Notes under the pieces: model-generated | What the model saw: only the letters and a program-made list of their open reading frames with translations | What the model was told of the DNA's origin: nothing | Databases searched by the model: none | Source of the DNA: Enoplosus armatus | Lineage: Eukaryota; Chordata; Actinopteri; Centrarchiformes; Enoplosidae | DNA length: 64,000 nt | NCBI RefSeq assembly: GCF_043641665.1 | Contig: NC_092200.1 | Location: 19,923,423 to 19,987,422 of the forward strand | Direction of reading: 5' to 3' | Translations under genes and position numbers: made by a program | In this document: positions 12,101 to 22,413 of the stretch, piece by piece | Layout of the letters: every line of letters begins with the position of its first letter | Position numbering within the stretch: position 1 is the stretch's first letter

Positions 12101-12372
12101 CCCAGTGAGCGCACGTTAGAGAGAAATATTCCGGGTAGCGATGTGCGTTGTCCTCGCCGGCGAAGACGCACGAGCGCACCGGCACGTTTCCCTCTACGTC
12201 GACGTAGAGCTGCAAAGGTGAGAGCACCTTTGACCAGAATGTCCCATAAAACAGTTAAAGGTGTAAGAAATAAAATAAAGGGCACATTACTTCCTGCATT
12301 GGTACTAAACATTGGAAGCAGACATAAGGTGAAGAGCGAAACATGGACATAAATCATGGGGATACAGGGCAA
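9124..12372 (-). mobile_element. L2-clade non-LTR retrotransposon, nearly full length
   Basis: An autonomous-type LINE in reverse orientation: ORF2 (12372 to 9451), a 3'UTR, and a 3' end reading TTGGCAATAAACAG followed by TTCTGA repeats (about 9124-9146), the usual L2 tail form. A second short 3' end of the same family lies at 27887-27974. The extent 5' of 12372 is uncertain. It lies in the intergenic space between the receptor and the collagen gene. CR1 or Rex-type LINEs are the alternatives. Confidence 0.85.
9451..12372 (-). pseudogene. L2 ORF2 polyprotein (endonuclease and reverse transcriptase) with one in-frame stop
   Basis: The product would nick target DNA and copy the element RNA at the nick. 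From the N-terminus: a basic region, then an APE-type endonuclease (NVRSLGNK, CFTETWL, LGDFN, GHSDHD), a linker, and reverse transcriptase blocks (AAGPDSISP, LNDYRPVALTS, FVDFSSAFNTI, GSPQGCVLSPLLF, FADDTT), ending TKTVSSPL at a TAG. One stop, TAG at 10126-10128, interrupts the frame eight codons before the FADD catalytic motif. The open parts on each side (12372-10129 and 10125-9451) are in the same frame, so this is a single nonsense change and not a frameshift. The lack of other damage suggests a recent insertion. The copy should not make a full RT unless the stop is read through or is an assembly error. Confidence 0.88.
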
Positions 12373-13825
12373 GAAAGGCTATAGATAGTGGTAGCCTAGA
12401 AATATTATATGAATATACATTATATATACATTAATACAATGTCAAATACACTTATTTGCAGTATTTTAATCCATGTTAAAGTCTGTGTGCATTTGTGACA
12501 TGTATTTATTTTTTGCTGAAGCATGAAATTCATCACAGACTACATACTGGATGGATGATACTCTCTCTAGGTCTCAAGCTGCATTCATGAGAGACAAATA
12601 TTAAAGAGGTTTTAGCTTGAACTAAAAGCCTGTTTGTATGTGGTATAGTACGGTCTATAGAAAGAAAAGTACTGCTCTGTATAATACTGGTGTCCCCAAT
12701 ATAATCCTGTATGTATCCTGTATGTAAAATGTATTAAAACACAAACACATTATACATGTTAAGTATTCACTGCATTAAACTTGAACCTCTTTTCTTAACA
12801 ATATCTTTTGTTACACTTTTAGTAATTTATACTTTTTTTTGGCATCCTCACTGAATATGGTTTACTCTTTATATGGTATCAGTATGATATCGTGGGGAAT
12901 GTTTGATTTATTGCAGTCAGACACTTTTCCACGGATGATGTCACTGGTGATAAACCACTAAAAACACCCAGGTCGGTAAATGTCACACCCACAGTGACAT
13001 TATACCACGTGGGTATTTGGTTAGACCCACGCTGCACTCTTGCACTCAGGTTTTCCCCTGTGGGATGGTTTTATGTCATATCATGTCCGCATCTGCACTG
13101 TGTCTTTTAAAAAATAAAAAATAAATGTATGATAGCTTGTGTATGATGGTATAATGATATCCTTTAGCCTCACTTGTTCACTAGCTCACATCCCCCTTCT
13201 ACTAAAATAGAGTTACTGGAAGAAATGAGACACAGAGCATTCTGCAGTTAAATGTGCTAATGAGTCAGTCATAGTCACTTTACAGAAGGGAGGGCAGGCA
13301 GGTCATGGGCCTAAAGTGAATACTTTTGTGATGCTGAAGACAATCCTTTTCGAATAAAAAGTGTGTGTGTGTGGGGGGGGGGGGGGACTTGCTAAGAAAG
13401 TCAAAACCAAACCTGACAGTGAAAGACAGTCCTGTAGACACAGATATTGTTCCAAGTAAATGACAGTATCAACATTGTCTGTCAATTCCACTAACGGTCG
13501 CTGTGAGTTTTGACTGTTTTTTTTTTCCATAACCACAACATATATAGAGATAGCCAACGCTAGCTTAGACCCCCCGCCCCCTTCGCTCTAGAATGCGGGA
13601 TGAACACAGCAGTAAGTGTGCAGGAGATGCTGATGACTTGGCAGGTGTTGAAATGACTTGAAAAGTGGAAGCTGGCTAAACGTTGAATGCTGTAAATTGG
13701 GCAGCACACAACAGGGCTGCACAGGTCTATGACATGCTCCAGTCAGTACGGTGGGCGACAGCAAAAACATGGGATGTGCCTGCATTTTACGTATTTTTAC
13801 TTACTGCTTACTAATTCATGGCTGC

Positions 13826-13872
13826 CACCAAATTTCACCCAGTGGGACAATAAATACAGATCTGATTCCAAT
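13826..13872 (+). repeat. Probable LINE 3'-tail fragment
   Basis: The sequence CACCCAGTGGGACAATAAA followed by a short T/A-rich end resembles the conserved 3' ends of fish LINEs, in which an imperfect hairpin (CCCAC/GTGGG type) precedes AATAAA. The fragment at 42955-43060 has the same plan. Assigned by pattern only. Confidence 0.4.
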
Positions 13873-14175
13873 GACTTTCACATAGCAGTGTTTGTCTTCT
13901 TCAGGAACTTGCATAAGAGAGTCGCAGGAAGCCATCTTTTTCTTTAGAAAAAAATTCAAGAAATTCATGAGTGTCTTTCCTGTATGTTGAACTTACTATG
14001 GCACACCAGAAAAAAACTGAAAATCAAGTACATTAAATCTCTAATAAAGGCTGTGGAAATAAATTAAATTACTTGTACTATGATTCTTTCCATTACAAAT
14101 TCAGCATAATATACATAGTTTTCATAGTCTTTCTCATCACCTGTTGACCTGTTTTTCCTTTTAGCAGAAATAGTC

Positions 14176-14466
14176 AGTTTGTTGGGGACTATTTTCAGAG
14201 GCGTATTAATCCACATTTGGTGCTCTGGTGAGTATTTGGCGCAGCAGGACGGTGTGTGTGTGGGGCTGAGTCAAAATGCAGTGTGTGTGTTTGTGGTAAT
14301 CAAGGAACATTTCACCCAGCGCAAACAGTGCGGCTCACTGATGTGTTTAACAACAAGAAAGAGGAAGAAAGATACATCAGGCTGTGATGCACACACACAA
14401 TGCTTGTCAGTAGCTTCATTCACTGCCGGGTTGAGTCTTTTCACGGGATATGTTGACAAGAATGAA
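14176..14466 (+). repeat. Unnamed interspersed repeat, copy 1
   Basis: It shares GTTGGGGACTATTTTCAG, then ATTAATCCACATTTGG, GCAGCAGGA and a GAGTCAAA block with copies at 17395-17590 and 49710-50102. The 3' part (ACACACAATGCTTGT, then GTTGACAAGAA) is shared with the third copy. No coding frame and no clear terminal repeats. The family was not recognised. Confidence 0.6.
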
Positions 14467-15676
14467 AACGCTGAAGCTTTATTTTGTTATTGCTGTTTTT
14501 GTCATCCGGCCACTTGCCACGTCAGATCACAATGACTCATGGACAGACATTTCGAGTTGTCCAAACAAAGTTTTTTCCCAAATGCGTAACAGAAATCGGT
14601 TCTTGTAACCATCTTTGGAAACAAGGTGGAATTGTTGTCTTCCGGTCTTTGAGAATCCGTCTTTTTGGCGAGCAGTGTTCCCATCATCAAAGCTGACTGT
14701 GTGTCAGAGGGAAGTGATTAGTGTCCTCCGTGGATCCGAAAATCATTTCTGCGGGGAAGGATAGTTTGTTTATATAAATTGGAAAAACAGGTTGAAGATA
14801 TTAAATAAATCTAGCATTGGACAACCCACCCCCCTTCCAAAAAAAAAAATGTAACTGGATCTGTGACAAAAAACGAAAATGCAGAGGGATCAAATCGGAA
14901 CTTTATGTAGAACTTTAAACTGTATTAATCTCTGCCAAGCGTTTACACAACAAACAGATTCATTCGTAATGCAAGCAATTGGTAGCAGCCCTATATGGGT
15001 AATTTTAGAAGGCTATGACAAACACCCTCCTTTGACATTTAGGGTGGCGGACTCAGTGACCTCAATACAAAGCAGGAAACCAGGAACATTTGGTAGAAAG
15101 TGGTTCCAATGAAAACTGTTCAGAGTGTGGGCACTGTTTCTGGACCAATGTTGCTGTTGAATTAAAAAAATTTTTTTTTGCATATAGTATTTCAATGCTG
15201 TGAGCACCACAAATAAAAGTCTATAAAAGTATGTGCCATTCATGGGTTTGTTGTGTTCGACCCCATTTGGTGCAGGTGAGGAAAAATCAGTGTCATCTCT
15301 CAGATGTGTTGTTAGCCGGGCGCGACCAATTTGGAAATGCAAACTAGTCTGGAACTGCTCAGTTCATCTTTCCAAGGGGCGTTATTGACGGGCGCGGACC
15401 AAAACGCCTTCGAGCTTCAAGCAATCAGAGCGACGAAACTTGTGAAACGTACCTGTGGGCTGCTAGGCTAGGTGGCTAGTCCCGACGTCCAATTCACACG
15501 GCGTCTAGTTCAACAGATTACAAGGACGTTTGCCGTGGCATGATTCAGAAGCCAACACTTGCCATTTGTACGTCACGCGAACTACCGACTGGTTCGTTTA
15601 ATACTGGCGCGATGGCGGATTCATAACGTTCCACGTCAGCCATCTTGGTTGTCTTATTTTTTGATTGGCCCGACCT

Positions 15677-15715
15677 GAATCAGGCTAGATGGAAATCTGC
15701 CATCTAGCCTGATTC
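15677..15715. repeat. Perfect 16-bp inverted repeat (hairpin)
   Basis: GAATCAGGCTAGATGG at 15677-15692 is repeated as its exact reverse complement at 15700-15715, with a 7-base loop. It sits in a CpG-containing stretch (about 15310-15790) of unknown origin that is more GC-rich than its surroundings, possibly a decayed transposon. Confidence 0.7.
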
Positions 15716-15989
15716 GGTGGGGGGGGCAGACGTATCTGCCAGAGCCAAATAAAACATGAGGTCACAGATTCGTCTGGTTCCCAGGCTAGGCGTTCACACT
15801 TCTGTGAAAAAAGCCTGTAGAAACAGTTTTATTGACAGTTATTGCACAATATACCACATGCATAATGACAAAGAACATCTTTTGTTATTTTGGCTCTGAA
15901 CACCGCCGCAGTGGATTTGAAATTGAACTATTAGTAGGTGCTTTCAGTGCAGAGGGGACTTGGAACCGTGCAGCAATTACAACCATTTT

Positions 15990-16760
15990 TATACATTAGC
16001 CACACTTTTCAGGGCACATAAAGTAATTAGACAAATTAACATAATATTAAATAAAGTCCTGATATTTAATACTTGATTGCAAAGCCTTTGCAGTCAATGA
16101 CTGCTTGAAGTCTAGAACCCACAGACATCACCAGATGCCGGGTTTCTTCCCTGATGATGGTCTACCAGGCCTCTGTTGCAGCTGTCTTCACTTCTTGCTC
16201 GTCTCAGGGGCCTTTTGCCTTCAAGTAATGAAGAAATGCATTCTTTATGGGATTCAGGCCAGGTGACTGACTCGGCCATTCAAGAACACTCCACTTGAAG
16301 TATTTTGGCAGTATTTTTCAGTGTGAAGGGCCGTCCAATTAGATTTGAGGCACTGGGTTGAAACTGAGCAGACAGAATTATGCTCTGTACGCCTTGCATG
16401 GCCATGCCATAACATCACCTCTACCATGTCTTACAGACGAGGTAGTATGCGATGGATAATGTGCTGTTCCTTTTCTCCTCCACACTCTCCACTACTCTGG
16501 CAGAGGTTCATCGGAGTCTCATCAGTCCACAAGATCTTGCTCTGAGCCCTGCTGGGTTTCTTTCGTTGTAACCTGGCCTCTCGGTTCTTCAGTTTTATCA
16601 GTGGTTTGCATCTCGTGGTAAACCCTCTGCAGCTATTGTGGTGGCGTCTTCTCCTCGTCGTAGTTTTTGGCATAGGTAGGTCATACACAGTCCCTGCTTG
16701 TGCCTCAACAGGGAAGCTCCAAAAATGATCATGGGAAAGGGAAATGAATGTTCATTATGT
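15990..16760 (-). pseudogene. Decayed Tc1/mariner-type transposon
   Basis: On the minus strand, fragments of a DDE transposase remain: ILWTDET (first catalytic Asp) near 16540, then a damaged catalytic-Glu region (16250-16300), and an end matching QAVIDCKGFAIKY with a stop near 16070. Frameshifts, a large internal loss between the first catalytic block and the C-terminus, and stops show it is inactive. The terminal phrase near 15998-16035 (CTTTTCAGGGCACATAA) resembles the family's inverted-repeat end. It is a different lineage from the intact Tc1 at 44887. Confidence 0.65.
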
Positions 16761-17394
16761 CTAAGAGTCTAACTTTTTGTCAAAAGCAGCAGACATCATT
16801 ATCATATGATTTGTTCACACAGAGGGAGCAATCATGTTCAGAAGCAAAGAAGATTAAACTTGAAAGCATGCCCAGTCAGTATCATTAATATTCTATTCAG
16901 GTTTATTGAGAACACACTGATATCAGTAGCCAGTGGTCGTATGTGGTTATGTGTGTGTGTGTGTGGGAGGTTCAGTGAGTTCAGATGCATGAACTGAGCT
17001 GGTGGGAGATTTGCACATTAAATGTCGTTCTAAAGGCATGCTAACTATCTTAAATGAGGGAGGAAGGAGATCAGTGCTCCTTCACTAAACCCCACTCACA
17101 TCTCTGTCAGGGGATTTGGACAAACAACCCTTCCCTTCCATTCTTTGAACACTAGCTTGCACGTGATGGAATTACTCAAAGAAGTGCATGTTCATACTTT
17201 ACTGCCACTGGCTACAGCAAATTACAGACGCTGAGAGCAGCACAGACAGAAAAACTTAAAGGAAAAGATGGGGGCTTTTCTATATATTGCCATGTTGTCA
17301 ACAATTCCCATAAAAACATCAAAACCAGACGTCTCTACTTTACTACTAAATCTTTAAAAACACCTCACAAATACATAGCTTCATATTTAAAAAG

Positions 17395-17590
17395 GCTGAG
17401 TGATTTCCTAAAACAGCTGCTCACTCTTTTACTTAACAAATGACACTCAGACGGGAGGAAATAATGTAATAATTTGTTGGGGACTATTTTCAGCGGCGGA
17501 TTAATCCACATTTGGCGCTCTAGTGAGTATTTGGGGCAGCAGGATGGTGCATGTGGGACTGAGTCAAACTCTTTCAACATTTCCTATAAG
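17395..17590 (+). repeat. Unnamed interspersed repeat, copy 2
   Basis: It matches copy 3 from the 5' part (ATTTCCTAAAACAGCTGCTCACT) through TTGTTGGGGACTATTTTCAG to GACTGAGTCAAA, then stops short of the CA-rich 3' part seen in copies 1 and 3. The open frame on the opposite strand (17365-17580) is a by-product. Confidence 0.55.
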
Positions 17591-19767
17591 GTATCGTGCA
17601 CAGGCTGTAACCCAGTACAAAGCAGAGGTGTCTTACCATAGAAACTGAGCAATACAATAAGATCAAATAAAATTGAAGCAGCAGAGGCTCGGATAGTGAC
17701 TTTTAGTCCTCAATACTGGTCAAGCTCCAAACATGCAAAAACAATTGTGTATAGCTAAAGGGGGAGGGGGTTCAAGGATTTGAATGCATGCTAAAATCAC
17801 AAATCTACTACTATAAAATTGCGCCAGAGTCTGCTTCGAAGCAGGCCGAGGCCGCTGTTGGCCGGCAGGTTTGGTCCGCACCAGGGTTGCACAGCAATCC
17901 AAACGAGGCGTGCTAAACAGGCAAATGGGATAACCAATCGGCACGGATCTGACCTTTGCATTTGAGAACTACATATTCCTGGATTTGAACAAAAGCCCCC
18001 TTTGAATACAGCTGTCTGATTTATCCGAAACCTGTACAGGCAAATATTACATTGCAATCAAGAAGTCAGTGAAAAGTCAATGTAACATAATTACGGCTTT
18101 TAATATAAAATAATTTTACAACCAAAGTAATAATGCAATGTATCGCATATTGTACAAAATATGTATAAAAATATCATCGCAAGCATTCTTCCAGCAGTTA
18201 TGGATATTAGAGATAAGATTAACTTTGAAAAGGTTATAAATGGATGCATCTTGGAATATCACAAATACAGAGGATAGACAACGGAATGCAGGCAAATCCT
18301 AGACAAGGACCTAGTTAGTGTGCTTTCATGAAGTTTTCTTTGCTAAACTGTAATCTTAAATAATAACACGACTACGTAGCAAAAAGTCAGCTCAAAAAGG
18401 TGACAGATCATGTCACCATCTGCACAGGAAAATCAGCTTGGACTGTTTCTGCAGTGAAGATGGTTACTGATAGGCTGACACATATTTATATCAGGTGCCA
18501 GTTCTCAGAAATTACAGATCATACATGGAATAGCTACAACAACAACAACAAAAAACCAACCACAGCTACACCTTTCAGACTCAGTCACAGCATTAAATGT
18601 GAGACTGCACTCAACAGAAAAACACAAGCTTGCTCAGTAGCAAAAGCGGAAGTAGGGTGACTTTGATCCGACGTGTTGGTCCATACACAAAACTGTTGAG
18701 GGCGAGGCTTTGGTGTGAATATACTACCTCATAAAATAATCTTAGTTTTTATGTATATATATATATATATATATATCTACTACAGCCCTGTCTCCGTACT
18801 ACCGATTTGCTTTTATCCAAATATGGGAATACGGGAGGTAGTTCCAGTGGATGGTTGTGTGTACAAAGCACAAACCTTTTAACACCAGAGACCATGGTTC
18901 ACATTAATGTGTCCCACGTGTTGTTAGGTTTAGGCTTGTAAAACACTACTGCCGGGTACTCCAGCGATTTAATATTGCATTTTCATTTCAGCTGGGGAAC
19001 TCAAGAGAGTGATTTTTTTTTTGTGAGTTTTGTTGGCACTCTTCGTGATGAGTGAAGTGAACCTCCTGTGTAAAATTGGCGTATTAATCCTCAAAGCAAG
19101 GAAAAAAATTCAAAACTGTGTTTTCAAGTTGTGGCTTTTTCACTGTTAATATTGAAACACATCTCCCTAACCTTACACAGGTGCTTTGAGCTTGCCTACA
19201 TTAATCATGCCTCAGCAATACCAGGGAAAACAAATCCTCCCCCTTTCATCAATATGTGGAAACAAAAAACCTCTAGCATTGAGTTTTGAGCCTACTATAT
19301 TTAGCAATGCAAATCAGCCATATGTGAAAAGGGACAGCGTTGCCTCCTGACATTCCCATTAGGCCAGAATCTCCATTTTTACATAAAGACCTAACCAAAG
19401 ATCTAATCAAAATCTAACTGGCAGACTGTCACAGATTTCAGACTCCTCCGAGGGTTCCATCCTCTGTGAAGTTTCCTCCCGCACCACCCTCAGTTAAATT
19501 TAAATAATGTAACGGTCGCAAACTAAGAAACCAAAAAGCTGGGAGCTAAAGGCACAATTTGGCGACATACAGCACAAAATCATAATTTTTGAAAATCAAA
19601 ACTTAGGAAAAGAATGCACTACAAAATGAACAACAGCAGGACTGTCACTCGAACATCATTGATGAATGAACCATGAATTCTTCCCTCTCACGAAGACTCG
19701 AAAGACATCCACGCACCGCGGCTCACTACTTTTACAGCTGTGATACTTTATTTGACAAGTCAAAATT

Positions 19768-19791
19768 GGGGGGGGGGGGGGGGGGGGGGGG
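19768..19791 (+). repeat. Poly(G) run, 24 bases
   Basis: An uninterrupted G24 tract. Such runs can form quadruplexes and are error-prone in sequencing, so the exact length is doubtful. Confidence 0.9.
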
Positions 19792-21928
19792 AACCAACAG
19801 TTTGGAAAGTGGCATCCTACAGCTAACCTCTGTTACTCCACAACGCATTTGGAAGGGTTCCATGTGTTACAACAGCATGCTCTTATCAGTCTTATCATAC
19901 ATCTCTCTTCTTGGTGAACTGGGACCAGGGCCGTTTCCCATAAACCAACCAATACTTCCTCTAAATATGGCCATGGAAATGCAGTAAAAACAACCCAAAC
20001 ATATCTCGACTTGCTCCTTGCACAAGCATTGTTTCACTGCTTATTCCTGTACTTGAATGCTTTTTTTGTCTGTCACAGCTAAGATGATGCCTGTAGCAGC
20101 TTACCGTCGCTAAATCCCTCTACTGAACCTGGATCTGAAACAGCTGCTCTATTTGGCTCCATGGACCAGTTCCCACTGATTTGTCATTTCTCCACATAGC
20201 TGATGGGCCTGAACACACGCATCTGAATTCCTTGACTAAATTGACTGTAGATGGACTATAGAATGGAGGCCGTGGTTTTAATTATTCAGTCATATCATTG
20301 TCATTGTCATATACCGAATTTTAAAAGCATTGCCGGATAATTGTATAATGAAGACAGTGCAACTGTACAACTTAAAGTAATCTAAGAAATATGAACTGTT
20401 CGGTCTTGTTGCTTTTTGGAGCGTGGAACTGCGCAACAACCCAGGCAGCCAATCAAACGCTAGCACAGTGCACAGAGGGACTATAGCAACAAAGCTGCTG
20501 TGTCTGATCCAACACAGCAGTAATACAAGCATCTTTGCTATACAGTACCTTGCTTGAATTTTTCAATATCTTAACAGGGAGCACAGTTTTCTTAAAAGAG
20601 CCTACTTTGGCTCTATCATTACGGATGACATACCATAAATTATCAAATCAAATCCGGTATTTAAGATAACCAAATAATAACCATGGTCACCAAACTCCCC
20701 ACTCCGCAGCTCTGAGTTTCTCTTTTTAAGTGAAATGTTGTTTTCAGTTCTCTCAAAAATCCGAAAATCCAATTTTTCCGAGAGTAGTCAGGTTACTGTC
20801 AATGAAACTCAACACTTCCTGCAGATGTTTCAAATTAAAAGCCTACCAGGAATAGGATGGATTATACCCTGTGAGCCACTGGGAGGCTTATGATGTAAAA
20901 CAGTGCAGGAAGTTTATAGTTTCATTGACGGTACCGTAACAGCGATCAAAACACAGCAAAATGGAAGCGACTGGTGCATGAAAGCAGTATTTTTTTGTCA
21001 GAGAAGAGAGACTTTGAGCAGCGGAGTGGTGAGTGTGACGCGACTCTGTTGTTGTACTGATGGAATGAGTGCTGTGGGAATTAAATGACACTGAATTTAT
21101 CAAGGCAGGCAGAGTAGACATGGATGAAATTTCGAATTTGAAACAGCAAACAGCATCAACAGCAAATGGGAATTGGAGCATATCAAAAAACAGAGAGGCG
21201 TCTTACTTAAATAAGATAAGATATACTTAGAAAATGTGGAGAGGTTAGAAATGAAGGCCTGTCAATAATATAAGCCTGCATAAATCTGCAGTTGAGGTAA
21301 ATAAAGGCCACTATTTGAGAATTGACGGTAATCCACACATAGAGAAAAGCAATGCAAACAAAAGGTCTGTATCATATTGGTAAACAAGAAAACAAATATG
21401 ATTCTTACAACCCCGTGTGTCACAGTGATGGATTAGCACAGCCCCAGGTGCTCCGCACACAATAGGTGATACAAAATGTGTTTTTCCAACATGTGGGACG
21501 CACTAGAAGCAGGCTGACAGTGAAAGAATGCACCGCAAACTAAGAACGTCGTGGTTGGGGTGACATTAAACGTTCCTTTGACCAAACCCGCCACGCCTAA
21601 CTGCTCAGCCATCCATATTCACAGGATAATCGCGTGACAATGGTGCGTCCCGTTCTTTCATCGCGATGTATCCCAATTCATTGTCAAGGATATGCACTGT
21701 GCTTTTCACATAATTTGTAGATACAATCGTTTCTCTGAGGCAGGGCTGCACCGAAGGTAGAAATAATCTCACTGGTTGACATAAACCTCATGTGGTGAAG
21801 GGAATCAATGACTAATTATTAAAGAATGGTCTACTTGAGTTTTGCTTGGTTGTCAGTAGGAGATCTCAGATTCAAGCGAGTACCTATTACATTAGCTCAT
21901 CTGATTTACTTGGGACCAGACCTCACTA

Positions 21929-21934
21929 TTTAAT
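21929..21934 (-). terminator. Candidate polyadenylation signal (ATTAAA) for the collagen gene
   Basis: TTTAAT on the plus strand gives ATTAAA on the gene strand about 290 bases after the collagen stop codon. Other hexamers occur further left (for example TTTATT near 19748), so the real 3' end is unresolved. Confidence 0.25.
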
Positions 21935-22225
21935 CCTGCTATTCAAACTTTGTCGTGTAAAGAAGCCATGTTAGCCTGGTATCTCAGTACACTAGGTTGC
22001 TAGCCTGCTGACCGCCTTTGATCATGAATTCCATCATCATGAATCAATGCCCTGCCCATTTCAGTTCAACTCAACTAATGAGGTTATTTCTGCCTCTAGT
22101 GCAGCTGCTCTCCACACACTCCGTCCTAAAGGAGTCAACAGTCACACAAATCTCTGTAAGTCAGTGATACAGTAAGTCGCTTTTTAAGTCAATAGCAGCC
22201 TCTCCCACGCTGCTGTCTGATGTCC

Positions 22226-22413
22226 TCAGACATTGGGTCCTTTGCTGTAATGTTCCCTGAGGTTGTAGGTCTGATAACACATGGAAACGTCACAAACCCC
22301 TGGAAACCCTGGGCTGCCCCGTTTCCCAGGATCTCCTGGTGGTCCTGGTTTTCCGGGCATTCCCTGGTTGCCTGGATGGCCCGTTCCATCGAAGCCACGG
22401 GGACCCTGAATCC
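22226..22413 (-). CDS. col21a1: Collagen exon w23: last helix segment, C-terminal tail and stop
   Basis: 188 nt of coding sequence: [18 protein letters not shown] onward to [16 protein letters not shown] and a KGPNV end, TGA at 22226-22228. GTGHP is another small break. The CDxSxCY and KGPN motifs match the C-terminus of collagen XXI (recalled CDPSLC and KGPNY). Confidence 0.9.

Larger units (their letters stand above)
12373..15309. other. Intergenic DNA, no gene seen
   Basis: AT-rich sequence with a G-run at about 13373-13386. At 13826-13872 the phrase TTTCACCCAGTGGGACAATAAA looks like the 3' tail of a LINE. One copy of the three-copy repeat described separately lies at 14176-14466. No coding exon recognised. 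Confidence 0.5.
16770..22225. other. Intergenic DNA downstream of the collagen gene
   Basis: No coding exon recognised. It holds copy 2 of the unnamed repeat (17395-17590), a (TA)n run at about 18754-18776, a 24-base G run at 19768-19791, and the probable collagen 3'UTR at its right end. The small open frames (for example 18400-18660, 19673-19987, 20290-20532) show no domain. Confidence 0.5.
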
